From Pantoea nemavictus (lineage in GTDB: Bacteria; Pseudomonadota; Gammaproteobacteria; Enterobacterales; Enterobacteriaceae), in the NCBI RefSeq assembly GCF_037479095.1, contig NZ_JBBGZW010000001.1:3100001-3164000 (forward strand): 64,000 nt of DNA, written 5' to 3'. The notes under the pieces are model-generated. The model searched no databases. It had not been told where the DNA came from and saw nothing but the letters and a program-made list of their open reading frames with translations. A program made the position numbers and the translations under genes. Position 1 is the first letter of the stretch, and each line of letters opens with the position of its first letter. Positions 47,241 to 58,947 of the stretch are shown in pieces.

Positions 47241-48560
47241 ATGACACATCGTTTAACCTCGAAGGATATCCTGGCGCTGGGCTTTATGACGTTTGCCCTG
47301 TTCGTTGGCGCAGGAAACATTATCTTCCCACCGATGGTGGGCATTCAGTCTGGCGAACACGTTTGGGTGGCTGCATTCGGCTTCCTGATTACGGCTGTTG
47401 GTCTGCCGGTGATCACCGTTATCGCGCTGGCGCGCGTCGGCGGCGGTATTGATGCGTTGAGCTCACCGATTGGCAAAGCCGCCGGTTTGCTGCTGGCAAC
47501 CGTCTGCTACCTGGCTGTTGGCCCGCTGTTTGCCACGCCGCGTACCGCAACCGTCTCCTTCGCCGTGGGCATTGCCCCGCTGACCGGTGATGGCGCGCTG
47601 CCGCTGTTTATCTACAGCCTGATTTACTTCGCGCTGGTGATCGGCATCTCCCTTTATCCGGGCAAACTGCTGGATACCGTAGGCCATTTCCTCGCACCGC
47701 TGAAAATTTTTGCGCTGATTGTGCTCGGCGTGGCCGTGCTGATCTGGCCGGCTGGCGGCGTGTCGCCGGCAACCGATGAGTATCAGCGTGCGGCCTTCTC
47801 TAGCGGTTTCGTCAATGGTTACTTAACCATGGATACGCTGGGTGCCCTGGTGTTCGGTATCGTCATCGTTAACGCAGCGCGTTCACGCGGTGTGGAAGAT
47901 GCGAAATTGCTGACGCGCTACACCATGCTGGCCGGTATCATCGCCGGGGTGGGCTTGACGCTGATCTACCTGACGTTGTTCAAACTGGGCAATGACAGCG
48001 GTGCATTGGTGGCACAGAGCGCCAACGGTGCCGAGATTCTGCATGCTTATGTGCAGCAGACCTTCGGCGGCATGGGCAGCTTCTTCCTTGCGGCGCTGAT
48101 TTTTGTGGCCTGCATGGTGACAGCGGTTGGCCTGACCTGCGCCTGTGCGGAATTCTTTGCGCAATACCTGCCGCTGTCGTATAAAGCGCTGGTGTTTATT
48201 CTGGGTCTGTTCTCAATGGTGGTGTCGAATCTCGGCCTGAGCCATCTGATTCAGATCTCGATTCCGGTGCTGACGGCGATTTATCCGCCGTGCATCGTGC
48301 TGGTGGTGCTGAGCTTTACCCTGAAGTTCTGGAACAAAAGCTCGCGTATCATCGCGCCAACCATGCTGGTTAGCCTGCTGTTTGGTATCGTAGACGCCAT
48401 CAAAACCACCAGCTTTAAAGATGTGCTGCCGCTGTTCAGTCAGCATCTGCCGCTGGCCGATCAGGGACTCTCCTGGTTGCCGCCATCGCTGGCGATGCTG
48501 GTGATTGCCGCGGTGGTGGATCGGGCAAAAGGACGTGAACAGGTTGCTGTGCATCAGTAA
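47241..48560 (+). CDS. brnQ: Branched-chain amino acid:Na+ symporter BrnQ
   Basis: Inner-membrane carrier for leucine, isoleucine and valine, 439 residues, the same length as E. coli BrnQ, with twelve helices. Characteristic sequence: [88 protein letters not shown], and the C-terminal [12 protein letters not shown] type segment. The order phoR-brnQ-proY is conserved with E. coli apart from the PstS-like and metE-like genes. The ribosome site is weak (AGAAG). Confidence 0.95.
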   Translation: MTHRLTSKDILALGFMTFALFVGAGNIIFPPMVGIQSGEHVWVAAFGFLITAVGLPVITVIALARVGGGIDALSSPIGKAAGLLLATVCYLAVGPLFATPRTATVSFAVGIAPLTGDGALPLFIYSLIYFALVIGISLYPGKLLDTVGHFLAPLKIFALIVLGVAVLIWPAGGVSPATDEYQRAAFSSGFVNGYLTMDTLGALVFGIVIVNAARSRGVEDAKLLTRYTMLAGIIAGVGLTLIYLTLFKLGNDSGALVAQSANGAEILHAYVQQTFGGMGSFFLAALIFVACMVTAVGLTCACAEFFAQYLPLSYKALVFILGLFSMVVSNLGLSHLIQISIPVLTAIYPPCIVLVVLSFTLKFWNKSSRIIAPTMLVSLLFGIVDAIKTTSFKDVLPLFSQHLPLADQGLSWLPPSLAMLVIAAVVDRAKGREQVAVHQ

Positions 48561-48581
48561 GCGATACTGCTGTTAATTCCG

Positions 48582-48606
48582 ACCACGGGCTTGCCCGTGG
48601 TTTTTC
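48582..48606 (+). terminator. Terminator between brnQ and proY
   Basis: ACCACGGGC-TT-GCCCGTGGT followed by TTTTC. A 9-bp perfect stem; proY thus likely has its own promoter or depends on read-through. Confidence 0.85.
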
Positions 48607-48627
48607 ATTTTCAAGGTACTGAGTGTT

Positions 48628-49983
48628 ATGCAAGAAACCAATAAGCTCAAACGCGGACTGAGCACGCGCCACATCCGTTTTATGGCGCTGGGATCGGCGA
48701 TTGGAACCGGGCTGTTTTATGGCTCAGCCGATGCCATTAGAATGGCAGGCCCCAGCGTGCTGCTGGCGTACATCATCGGCGGTGCGGTGGCATACATCAT
48801 CATGCGTGCGCTGGGTGAGATGTCGGTTAACAATCCACAGGCCAGCTCATTCTCGCGCTATGCGCAGGATTATCTCGGCCCGCTGGCAGGTTACATCACC
48901 GGCTGGACCTACTGTTTCGAAATCCTGATTGTGGCCATTGCCGACGTGACGGCGTTTGGTATCTATATGGGCGTGTGGTTCCCTGAGGTGCCGCACTGGA
49001 TTTGGGTGCTGAGCGTGGTGCTGATAATCGGTGCCATCAACCTGATGAGCGTGAAGGTGTTTGGCGAAGTGGAGTTTTGGTTCTCCTTCTTTAAAGTCGC
49101 CACCATCATCATCATGATCATCGCCGGCTTCGGCATGATTTTCTGGGGCATCGGCAACGGTGGACAACCGACGGGCATTCACAATCTGTGGACCAACGGT
49201 GGCTTCTTCGCGCACGGCATTGTCGGCATGCTGCTTTCGCTGCAGATGGTGATGTTTGCCTACGGCGGCATTGAGATTATCGGTATTACTGCCGGTGAAG
49301 CCGAAGATCCGAAGACCTCCATTCCGCGTGCTATCAACTCAGTGCCGATGCGTATTCTGGTGTTCTACGTCGGTACGCTGTTCGTGATTATGTCGATCTA
49401 TCCGTGGAACCAGGTGGGGACGTCCGGCAGCCCGTTCGTACTCACTTTCCAGCATTTAGGCATTGCTGCGGCGGCATCGATCCTTAACTTCGTGGTGCTG
49501 ACGGCTTCGTTGTCAGCGATTAACAGCGATGTGTTTGGTGTGGGCCGTATGTTGCACGGTATGGCGCAGCAGGGCCATGCGCCGAAAGTGTTCCAGAAGG
49601 TATCCAATCGCGGCATTCCGTGGGTGACGGTTTTAGTGATGATGCTGGCGATGCTGATCGCGGTATATCTCAACTACCTGATGCCGGAAAAAGTGTTCCT
49701 GGTCATCGCCTCATTGGCCACCTTTGCCACCGTTTGGGTGTGGATCATGATTCTGCTGTCGCAGATTGCGTTCCGCCGCAAGATTGGCAAACAGGAAGCC
49801 GGTAAGTTGCAGTTTGCTATGCCGGGCGGCAGCGCGACCGCGTGGTTCGGCGTGCTGTTCCTGGCGTTTATCATCGGATTGATTGGTTACTTCCCGGATA
49901 CCCGCGTGTCGCTGTACGTGGGCTTTGCGTGGATTGCGCTGCTGTTGCTGGCGTGGCCGCTGGTGAAAAAGCGTAACAGCTGA
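48628..49983 (+). CDS. proY: ProY, proline-type APC permease
   Basis: Amino acid permease of 451 residues (457 in E. coli) with twelve helices. Family marks: [100 protein letters not shown], and [33 protein letters not shown]. In Salmonella ProY moves proline only when overexpressed; later work on E. coli-type ProY points also to other amino acids such as histidine in some species. Downstream is a large palindrome and a convergent acyltransferase gene, replacing malZ of E. coli. Confidence 0.93.
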   Translation: MQETNKLKRGLSTRHIRFMALGSAIGTGLFYGSADAIRMAGPSVLLAYIIGGAVAYIIMRALGEMSVNNPQASSFSRYAQDYLGPLAGYITGWTYCFEILIVAIADVTAFGIYMGVWFPEVPHWIWVLSVVLIIGAINLMSVKVFGEVEFWFSFFKVATIIIMIIAGFGMIFWGIGNGGQPTGIHNLWTNGGFFAHGIVGMLLSLQMVMFAYGGIEIIGITAGEAEDPKTSIPRAINSVPMRILVFYVGTLFVIMSIYPWNQVGTSGSPFVLTFQHLGIAAAASILNFVVLTASLSAINSDVFGVGRMLHGMAQQGHAPKVFQKVSNRGIPWVTVLVMMLAMLIAVYLNYLMPEKVFLVIASLATFATVWVWIMILLSQIAFRRKIGKQEAGKLQFAMPGGSATAWFGVLFLAFIIGLIGYFPDTRVSLYVGFAWIALLLLAWPLVKKRNS

Positions 49984-49992
49984 TGCAGCTAA

Positions 49993-50020
49993 TGCAGGTG
50001 CGCGCTTATGCGCACCTGCA
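49993..50020. repeat. Palindrome between convergent proY and acyltransferase
   Basis: TGCAGGTGCGC-GCTTAT-GCGCACCTGCA, an 11-bp perfect stem with a six-base loop. Related in core to GGTGCGCAT/ATGCGCACC at 35744-35763. It may serve as a two-way terminator, though T-runs are absent. Confidence 0.7.
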
Positions 50021-50057
50021 ACCCGGCGAAGCTGGCTGGCATCACGTCATGCATGTG

Positions 50058-52010
50058 TTACCAACTCTTCCCTAACGCAATCTCGCCACCAAATGGGCTT
50101 AGATGATTATTGTCGTAATAGAGCGGCAGGCCTTCGCTGGTGATCATACAACCTTGTTGATTGCACAGATTGTCGCGTAGCGACAGTACGCGCACACCTT
50201 GCTGCTGATAGCTTTTCAATAACGTCTCAACCGCTTCTTCCGGGAACTGGAACAGTTTGGTCCGTTCGCTCAATAGCGGCGGCGCCTCCCATTTCCCGAG
50301 CCAGGCACTCAGCTCACGACGAATCGGCATATTACGGTTATTGCTGAAGCGTAACGGATCGACATCTACCGATGGCGCATCTTCAATCACCGTAACCTTT
50401 TTCCCTGCCTGACGCAGCTGTGCCAGCACCTGATCCATACCAAATTTGAGCGCTTCCAGATTGCTTTTCTCTGGATGATCGAGCGCGGTAAAGCCGGCGC
50501 CGGGTAACAGACTCATGCCAGAAGCCCAATAGGCGCTGATCACCACCTCATCAATCTTGTCGCTCAGCACCATCTTCAGCACCTGCTGATTAAAGTTGAT
50601 GCACTGCTGCGTATGTTTGGGCATTTGGCTCACCACGCGCGTGGCGCCAATCAGGAATGGGCATGAGGCTTTGGTAAGTTGAAACAGCGGCTTGTGTTGT
50701 CGCAGCGCGTATCCTGCCACTGAGGTACGTAACGCGGCGGCGTGGCTATCGCCAATCAACGCGATACCGGGACGATCGGTTACGGGATGGCACTCTGCAT
50801 TCAGCGACGGGAAATTGGCACCGTAATCCAGCAGACACGGATTGCGTTGTGCCGAAATCTTCCATGATTCGCCATTCACAACCATCTCACTCACTCGCGA
50901 TTTCATACCGCCGGTTTGCCATAGCAGCACCATCGCGCCGGCAGCAACGATTGAGGAGGCGCAATAACCCGGAATCACCCAGCGCGTGCGGTTGCCAGCC
51001 TGACGGAATGGCTGCTCGACGAACCGCCATGACAGCCAGGCAATCGCCAATGCCACGCCGCTGATGGTCAATCCCTGCCACGCGGTGAGCGGGTGATCGC
51101 TACAGATGCGTGCCAGGCTGAGCAGTGGCCAATGCCACAGATACCATGAGTAGGAGATCTTGCCGATAAAGCGCATCGGCGCGTTTTCCAGCAGCCGCTG
51201 GTTCAGTTCACCGCGTGCGCCAATCATTAAACACGCTGCGATGACTGGAATAAGCGCCAGCCAGCCGGGAAAGCTATCTTCTTTGCTCAGCAGTAGGCTG
51301 GCGGCAACGATCAGCAGCCAGCCGATCACATTGAGCCAATTGGCGCAGCGTCCTTCGAGGGGCTGCGGTTTCCATAACGCCAGCAGCACGCCAGCCCCTA
51401 ATTCCCAGGCACGTGTCGGCAGCAGATAGAAGGCATGCGTGCTGGCAAAAGGCGTCAGCCAGATGCAGGCCGCCAGCGAAATAAGGCTCAGTACCAGCAC
51501 CACACCCGCCATGGAGCGTTTCAGGCGAGCTGCCAGCAGCAGAATAAACGGCAGCACGATATAGAATTGTTCTTCGATGCCGAGCGACCAGGTCATCAAC
51601 AGCGGGTTGAGATCGGCATCACTGCTAAAATAGTCACCGCTTTTCAGCAATAACATATTCGGAACCGAGATAAATACCGCCACGCTGTATTTCGCCAGCT
51701 GGCTGAACTCCAGCGGTGAAAGCAGAATAAAGCCAAGCAGCAGTAATATCGCCATCATAAAAAACAGCGCTGGTGCAATGCGGCGAATACGGCGTAAATA
51801 GAATTGATAAAACGAGAAGCGTCCTTCAGATATTTCCTTGCTAATGATACCGCCAATTAAAAAACCAGAAATAACAAAAAACAGATCGACGCCAATAAAG
51901 CCGCCATGCAGCGTAGTGATGCCAGAGTGGAACAGAACAACCAATATAATAGCGACGGCGCGCAGGCCGTCAATATCCGCACGATAGCGGTGAGAGGTAG
52001 TCGCAGTCAT
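50058..52010 (-). CDS. OafA/YrhL-type O-acyltransferase with SGNH domain
   Basis: 650-residue membrane enzyme adding acyl groups (often acetyl) to surface polysaccharide. N-terminal acyltransferase-3 domain (~1-370): YRADIDGLRAVAIILVVLFHSGITTLHGGFIGVDLFFVISGFLIGGII with catalytic His, about ten helices, and SYSWYLWHWPLL. C-terminal periplasmic SGNH hydrolase domain (~400-650): catalytic Ser in ALIGDSHAAALRTSV, Asn/Gly block VISAYWASG, and Asp/His in LYYDNNHLSPFGGE. Together this is the SGNH-fused class that O-acetylates LPS or O-antigen. The 5' half is A/T-richer than neighbours, hinting at recent gain. No polysaccharide cluster is adjacent. Confidence 0.9.
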   Translation of the reverse strand: MTATTSHRYRADIDGLRAVAIILVVLFHSGITTLHGGFIGVDLFFVISGFLIGGIISKEISEGRFSFYQFYLRRIRRIAPALFFMMAILLLLGFILLSPLEFSQLAKYSVAVFISVPNMLLLKSGDYFSSDADLNPLLMTWSLGIEEQFYIVLPFILLLAARLKRSMAGVVLVLSLISLAACIWLTPFASTHAFYLLPTRAWELGAGVLLALWKPQPLEGRCANWLNVIGWLLIVAASLLLSKEDSFPGWLALIPVIAACLMIGARGELNQRLLENAPMRFIGKISYSWYLWHWPLLSLARICSDHPLTAWQGLTISGVALAIAWLSWRFVEQPFRQAGNRTRWVIPGYCASSIVAAGAMVLLWQTGGMKSRVSEMVVNGESWKISAQRNPCLLDYGANFPSLNAECHPVTDRPGIALIGDSHAAALRTSVAGYALRQHKPLFQLTKASCPFLIGATRVVSQMPKHTQQCINFNQQVLKMVLSDKIDEVVISAYWASGMSLLPGAGFTALDHPEKSNLEALKFGMDQVLAQLRQAGKKVTVIEDAPSVDVDPLRFSNNRNMPIRRELSAWLGKWEAPPLLSERTKLFQFPEEAVETLLKSYQQQGVRVLSLRDNLCNQQGCMITSEGLPLYYDNNHLSPFGGEIALGKSW

Positions 52011-52302
52011 AATACGAATCCACGTTAGTATTAATATTTAGGTTTAGAAGAATGAAGTTCGTTTAAAAATAAATCGGCGCGTCCTGTCGCCGAAAAAAAC
52101 TGCAAAAAGGAGAAAATGAGTATTACTAAGGGATGTTTGACGGATGCAGCATATCCCATTTCTAACTGATTCGGGATGTTGATTGAAAAAAGGAGACAAG
52201 TCTCAGCTTGCAATAGGTTATTACTCAAGAACGACGTAAGTAATTTTGCCTGAAAGTTAAGCCCGCATTACTTATCGAGCTTAACCTCAGGTGCAACAAT
52301 TC
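52011..52302. other. A/T-rich gap before the acyltransferase
   Basis: About 290 bases between two same-strand genes, clearly richer in A/T than the surroundings. A reverse frame at 52031-52228 (65 codons) lacks a ribosome site and any recognisable feature. It probably holds the promoter of the acyltransferase; low GC there suggests acquired DNA. Confidence 0.5.
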
Positions 52303-53547
52303 TTAGAGTTGGGGATACGTTATTGAGGTTAACGCGTGATGATCGATAGCCTGATTAAACTGCTGTAGCGTCGATTGATAAGGACACAGCGTGCCAACAT
52401 CGGTTACGCGACAATTTTGCTGATGCCACTCTTCACGCAATAGCGCATGGGTTTGATCGATCGGCGTGAGATGGCGCAGATCATCCAGGCTTTGTGCCTG
52501 GAAATAGACGCGCAGGAAGCGCGCGTTGCTGGTGGTATCGCGCCAGCGTTCAAACACCAGACTGCTGCCGGGTGGAATATTGCCGCGGGCATAGCCCGGC
52601 AACTGCCAGCTAAAATTGATCAGCGTGCGTAGCATGGCGATATTGGTGTCGTGTGCTACTAGCAGTAGCCAGTGCGCGTCGGGTGAGTCAGCGCTGTTGT
52701 CTAAACCTTTAACTACCGCATCCAGCAGTATTGAACCGCGTCTTTGCGCAATATAAGCAACATCATTACTGAGATCGTAGTTGGCGGTGAGCAGCGGCAG
52801 CAGGGCGCTAATCTGCTGTGCGGAGGTAATATTCCCCCATGCCAGCTGGCTAAGCGGCAGGTTTTCGCTCCAGCCGAGCCGCAGCGTTTCTACCATGCTG
52901 GCCAGCACGCTCAGGCCCTGCACATAGGTATGGCCGCTTTTAGTCTGCTTGAGCTGCCACGGACGATCGAAAAAGGCGCAGTCGGCAGTGCACACCGCTT
53001 GCTTCAACTGCTGAATTTCCGGCTGTAAATCATGTTGTAGCTCAGCCAGATTGCCCGCTTTGGCAGAAATGGCCGCGTTTTCCTGCGCCGGATCGAGCTG
53101 CGCAAACGGCAGTTTGTCACTCTGGAACAACGGATCGACATCGCCCTCAACCGAGTGGACCTGCACACCGCAGCCGGGGAAGGCGCCATCCACCAGCGCT
53201 GCGGCGGTGGCACGCGTGCGCTGTAGCGGGCTGGCGCGCACGTAAATCTCTCCGGCAGTGGGGCAACCGGCGCGTAACAGACCGAGCTGGCGATAATGTT
53301 CGCCTTGCCAGCGGCCTTTATTGACCACCGCCGCATAACCGTGGCCGGTCAACTCACCATCGGCGGTATTCCAGCGCGGCCAGGCGCGTTCCGTCGCCGC
53401 TTCGATCTCTTTACGATTACCCGGCGTTGGCGGACGCACGCCGTGGCGGCTAATCTCCACCACTTTTTCCAGCTGATAGCGATCTTCGGCGTGAACCGGT
53501 GCGTTTAGCAGCCACAGCAGGCTAGCGATAAACAGGCGAGCAATCAT
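52303..53547 (-). CDS. Histidine-type acid phosphatase, phytase-like (AppA/Agp family)
   Basis: Periplasmic phosphomonoesterase of 414 residues with signal peptide MIARLFIASLLWLLNAPVHA. Nucleophile motif SRHGVRPPTPGN (R34, H35) and proton-donor motif LLVAHDTNIAML near residue 300 place it in the histidine acid phosphatases; HDTN, rather than HDSN, is the form of E. coli AppA phytase. Cysteines for disulphides (RAGCPTAGE, FPGCGVQV, CTADCAFF) are in AppA-like places. Its ATG overlaps the stop of the inositol-monophosphatase gene by four bases, so the two are co-translated, suggesting stepwise dephosphorylation of phytate to inositol. Phytase versus glucose-1-phosphatase is not settled by sequence alone. 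Confidence 0.85.
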   Translation of the reverse strand: MIARLFIASLLWLLNAPVHAEDRYQLEKVVEISRHGVRPPTPGNRKEIEAATERAWPRWNTADGELTGHGYAAVVNKGRWQGEHYRQLGLLRAGCPTAGEIYVRASPLQRTRATAAALVDGAFPGCGVQVHSVEGDVDPLFQSDKLPFAQLDPAQENAAISAKAGNLAELQHDLQPEIQQLKQAVCTADCAFFDRPWQLKQTKSGHTYVQGLSVLASMVETLRLGWSENLPLSQLAWGNITSAQQISALLPLLTANYDLSNDVAYIAQRRGSILLDAVVKGLDNSADSPDAHWLLLVAHDTNIAMLRTLINFSWQLPGYARGNIPPGSSLVFERWRDTTSNARFLRVYFQAQSLDDLRHLTPIDQTHALLREEWHQQNCRVTDVGTLCPYQSTLQQFNQAIDHHALTSITYPQL

Positions 53548-54353
53548 AACGGCAGATGCGCGGGCAGCAGCGCTTTCAATTGTGGATAAATCGCGGCATT
53601 CGCCAGCAGCACTGGATTACCGTTCTGCAGGCCGTGATGGGTGAGATAATCGTTAGTGATGCCGCCTGCTTCGCGCATCAGTACAATGCCCGGCAAGCCA
53701 TCCCACGGATTCATATGCGCTTCGTAATAACCGATCAGTCGACCGGCGGCCGCCCAGGCGCTCATTAAGGCACCCGAACCATTGCGAATAAACATACCGC
53801 CCTGCGCCAGTAACGCGCCAATAAAGGCGGTAAGTGGCTCAATCGGTTGGCTATTGGAACTGCTGAGGCCGAGCACGCCTTGATCGAGCTGCTGTGCGCT
53901 ATGCGCCTGGATGCGTTTGTCATTGACCCACGCACCTTTGCCGCGGCAAGCGTGGAAGGTTTCATGGTGGTTGGGATCGCATACCACACCAATCACCGCT
54001 TCGTTTTCACAGACAATTGCCAGCGAAACGCACCAGGTGTGCAGGCCGTTAATAAAGCTGCTGGTGCCATCGATCGGATCGATCACCCAGATAAAACGCG
54101 CGCCGCTGGTCGCGCCGCCGCTCTCTTCGCCCAGCACCGCATCATCTGGAAAGCGCTCATGGATCAGATGTTTGACTAACTGCTCAACGTTGCGATCCGC
54201 CTCGCTAACCACATCCTGCAGATCCTTTTTATGCTCAATGACTAACTGATGGCGTTGCTGGTACCAGGATAGCGCGCGGCTGGCGGCGGTTTTCGCGACA
54301 TCGCAGGCGAAGTGATAGCGTGCGTCGAGTTCGGTTAGCGTGGCTGATGACAT
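53544..54353 (-). CDS. Inositol-monophosphatase-family phosphatase
   Basis: Mg-dependent, Li-sensitive-type phosphatase fold, 269 residues, no signal peptide, so cytoplasmic. Metal-binding motifs: GEESGG (about 75-80), IDPIDGTSSFINGL (D92-T97) and the C-terminal WDGLPGIVLMREAGG (about 218). GAGGGAAAG before ATG 54353. Relatives act on myo-inositol-1-phosphate, histidinol phosphate, fructose-1,6-bisphosphate or PAP; the position directly before a phytase-like gene, overlapping it by ATGA, favours inositol phosphates. Its terminal residues HLPL end just inside the phytase start. Its usual paralog suhB would be elsewhere. Confidence 0.85.
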   Translation of the reverse strand: MSSATLTELDARYHFACDVAKTAASRALSWYQQRHQLVIEHKKDLQDVVSEADRNVEQLVKHLIHERFPDDAVLGEESGGATSGARFIWVIDPIDGTSSFINGLHTWCVSLAIVCENEAVIGVVCDPNHHETFHACRGKGAWVNDKRIQAHSAQQLDQGVLGLSSSNSQPIEPLTAFIGALLAQGGMFIRNGSGALMSAWAAAGRLIGYYEAHMNPWDGLPGIVLMREAGGITNDYLTHHGLQNGNPVLLANAAIYPQLKALLPAHLPL

Positions 54354-54456
54354 CTTTCCCTCTTATGATTTTCCGACCGTAGAAGCAACAACAGACGCCC
54401 AAAATGGCGCATTGGCTGTGTGACAGACTTAACAAAAGTTAAGAAAGGCTTCATTA

Positions 54457-54476
54457 AGCCGCAGATGACTGCGGCT
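54457..54476 (-). terminator. Hairpin downstream of mscM
   Basis: AGCCGCAG-ATGA-CTGCGGCT, 8-bp perfect stem, 68 bases after the mscM stop on the minus strand, followed by TTAATGAAG in that direction. No long T-run. A short inverted repeat CTTAAC-AAAA-GTTAAG is next to it (54428-54443). Confidence 0.45.
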
Positions 54477-54543
54477 GACAAGAGGAGGAGAAGGCCAGCC
54501 AGCGAATTTTTATGTTCACTGGCGGCTAAAGCGGCAAGGAGGA

Positions 54544-55794
54544 TTAGCGGCGGGTTCTCACGCCGATTTGGCGCATATCATTGCCGGTTGGCGATTGATG
54601 GACGCGCAGACCAAAGGTTGGCAGTACGGCGTAAATATGGTCGAAGATATCTGACTGAATATTTTCATACTCTTTCCACACCGTGGTGCTGGTGAAAACA
54701 TACACTTCCAGCGGCAGGCCGTTTTCACCCGGCGCTAATTGACGCACCATCAACGTCATCTCCTTATGAATGCGCGGATGTTGCTCCAGCCAGCTTTGTA
54801 ACCAGACGCGGAAGGTGCCGACGTTGGTTAAGCGGCGGCCATTGAGTGGTGAATCCAAATCACAGCCCAGCTGTGCATTCCATGCGGCAACTTCCTCGCT
54901 TTTGCTGTTCAGATACGGCGTCAGTAAATGGGCACTTTTCAACTGCTGCATCATGGCATCGTCGAGGAAGGTGATGCTGGTGGTATCGATATGAATGCTG
55001 CGTTTGATGCGGCGTCCGCCGGATTCTGACATCCCACGCCAGTTTTTAAACGAGTCTGAAATCAGCGCGTAAGCGGGAATGGTGACGATAGTGTTATCCC
55101 AGTTGCGTACTTTTACCGTAGTCAGCGAAATGTCGATCACCGCACCGTCAGCGCCATATTTCGGCATCTCCAGCCAGTCATTCATCTTCAGCATATTATT
55201 GGCAGCCAGCTGGATGCCGGCCACCAGACCGAGAATCGGATCTTTGAATACCAGCATCAGCACCGCAGTCATCGCGCCGAGTCCGGTTATCAGGACGCCA
55301 GGCGATTTGCCTAATAGCAGCGAGATAATCATGATCACCATTAAAATGGCGGCGATCAATTTCACGCTTTGAATGATACCGCGCAACGGCAATTGCTGTG
55401 CCAGCACGCTGTTAACACTGAGCTGCTGTAACAAATCCAGCAGAGAAAACAGCATCAGCAGGGTAAACACCATCATCCACAGCTGCGCGAAAATCAGCAG
55501 TGCGCTGTAGAGCTGGCTGCTGTCATGCAGGAATAATTCGGTTTGTAATTTAAATAACACGCCCTGCATTAACCACACGATACGGCTAAACAGGCGGCTA
55601 TTAATCAGCGCCTTTGGCCACTGGCGACTGCCGTTTGCGCTGTAACGACGCAATAGCGGCAAAATGGCGCGATGCAGAATTGCATGGGTGAGAAGCGAGA
55701 TGGCAAAGATGATCGCAATCACGATGCCCAAAGCCATGATGTGCGTGTAATTAAGACCGGCTTCTGCGAGCCAGTTGGCAATAAAATGCTGCAT
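54544..55794 (-). CDS. mscM: Mechanosensitive channel MscM (YbdG)
   Basis: MscS-family inner-membrane channel, 416 residues against 415 in E. coli YbdG, with which it agrees throughout: GKSPGVLITGLGAMTAVLMLVFKDPILGLVAGIQLAANNMLKMNDWLEMPKYGADGAVIDISLTTVKVRNWDNTIVTIPAYALISDSFKNWRGMSESGGRRIKRSI. That block is the pore helix with Gly/Ala packing, followed by the beta domain. YbdG gives a small mechanosensitive current and helps with mild osmotic downshock. In E. coli the gene is at min 13, not here, so it was moved or the locus rearranged. AGGGAAA site before the ATG. Confidence 0.93.
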   Translation of the reverse strand: MQHFIANWLAEAGLNYTHIMALGIVIAIIFAISLLTHAILHRAILPLLRRYSANGSRQWPKALINSRLFSRIVWLMQGVLFKLQTELFLHDSSQLYSALLIFAQLWMMVFTLLMLFSLLDLLQQLSVNSVLAQQLPLRGIIQSVKLIAAILMVIMIISLLLGKSPGVLITGLGAMTAVLMLVFKDPILGLVAGIQLAANNMLKMNDWLEMPKYGADGAVIDISLTTVKVRNWDNTIVTIPAYALISDSFKNWRGMSESGGRRIKRSIHIDTTSITFLDDAMMQQLKSAHLLTPYLNSKSEEVAAWNAQLGCDLDSPLNGRRLTNVGTFRVWLQSWLEQHPRIHKEMTLMVRQLAPGENGLPLEVYVFTSTTVWKEYENIQSDIFDHIYAVLPTFGLRVHQSPTGNDMRQIGVRTRR

Positions 55795-55886
55795 GAGATT
55801 TCCCTGGTGTGAACGAAGTGTAAGGTCACGCAGGGTAGGGGATGGGAAATTTCCCGTCCAACAGACGGGTCTTGAAATCTCTGAGA

Positions 55887-56468
55887 CTAAAGTTGTTGCG
55901 CGCGCGCGTCGGCCATCAGACGTGGATAGAACTGGAAGAACAGCGGTTCCAGCCGATCATAGTGATCAACAAAATCCTGATAGGAATCGCGTAGCGCGAC
56001 CAGACGTGGACGGCGATGCGCCATGCCGCTTAGCACGCGCGCCAGCCGGGTGGGTTCGGCGTAATGCTCAAACCAGCGCTCGCGCCACATCACCGCATTC
56101 AGCTCAATAAAGCCTTCCGGCGTGCCCGCCAGCTGCGGCACGATGTCGCGTTCGGCTGCGGCAGTGAACGCCACCAGCGATTGCGTCGGGTGGAATTTTT
56201 CCCAGTGCAGCGCGAGGAAGTGATCCCAAATCACATCAAGCGTGATGGGCGCCACGCGGCGCGTTTCGGGGCGAAACAGTTCACGTGCAATACGCACTTC
56301 GGGCAGATTATCGGTCAGGACGTCGATGCGGCGATGCATCGCAATGCCCTCCACCACCGGCGCGGGCCATCGCGACTGCACGTTGCCGCGCACGAAGTCG
56401 GCCATAAGATTGCCCAGCAGAGAGCTGTTAGCCAGCTGCGCGAGGTGAAGATGAGCGAGAAAGTTCAT
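55887..56468 (-). CDS. acpH: Acyl carrier protein phosphodiesterase
   Basis: Removes the 4'-phosphopantetheine from holo-ACP. 193 residues, equal to E. coli AcpH (YajB). HD-like fold with conserved metal-type residues: [53 protein letters not shown] at the start (LxHLAxL..GNxxADFV..G, HRxID), then [14 protein letters not shown]. No ribosome site before the ATG, while TATAAT lies only five bases upstream. It is convergent with nothing; mscM lies downstream on the same strand, queA divergent. Order acpH-queA-tgt is as in E. coli. Confidence 0.95.
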   Translation of the reverse strand: MNFLAHLHLAQLANSSLLGNLMADFVRGNVQSRWPAPVVEGIAMHRRIDVLTDNLPEVRIARELFRPETRRVAPITLDVIWDHFLALHWEKFHPTQSLVAFTAAAERDIVPQLAGTPEGFIELNAVMWRERWFEHYAEPTRLARVLSGMAHRRPRLVALRDSYQDFVDHYDRLEPLFFQFYPRLMADARAQQL

Positions 56469-56479
56469 GGCGCATTATA
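56469..56479 (-). promoter_or_regulatory. TATAAT abutting the acpH start codon
   Basis: On the acpH strand TATAAT (56479-56474) is separated from the ATG by five bases (GCGCC). If it is the -10, transcription would start at or next to the A of the ATG, giving a leaderless mRNA; no ribosome site is visible and the -35 is poor. It could be chance. Confidence 0.35.
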
Positions 56480-56485
56480 TACACG

Positions 56486-56600
56486 TCAACCTTCAAGTTA
56501 CAGGTGCGTTGGCTGCTTTCGCTCACCCGTATCACTGAGTAAAGCAAGCTCATCGGGCTTCTCTCGTGTGCCGCCTGGCATAGCTCGAATTATTTTGTGT
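56486..56600. repeat. ERIC-like element, diverged copy 3
   Basis: AGGTGCGTTGGCTGCTTTCG, CTCACCCGTATCACTGAGTA, AAGCAAGCTCATCGGGCTTC and CTCGTGTGCCGCCTGG follow the layout of the ERIC copies at 24510 and 29383, with changed core bases (TATCACTGAGTAA for AGTCACTTACTTT). Outer arms CTTCAAGTT/AGCTCGAA are degraded. Confidence 0.6.
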
Positions 56601-56695
56601 ATAAGCAGCATCACAGAAGCGCAGCCAGTTGTTCAGAATTTGCCGCTTTTCCGCTAGACTATGCCGCCTGATTTTAAGTCCTGAAGAAGTGAAGC

Positions 56696-58923
<2,228 letters not shown>

Positions 58924-58947
58924 TAATTCATCAATGAGGGAAATTTA

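Noticed and set aside
46881..47244. Two overlapping frames of about 72 codons before brnQ
   Set aside because: They overlap each other in different frames, lack ribosome sites and have no hydrophobic or domain pattern.
52031..52228. 65-codon reverse frame in the A/T-rich gap
   Set aside because: No ribosome site; composition explained by low GC; no family resemblance, though it was considered as a small secreted protein.
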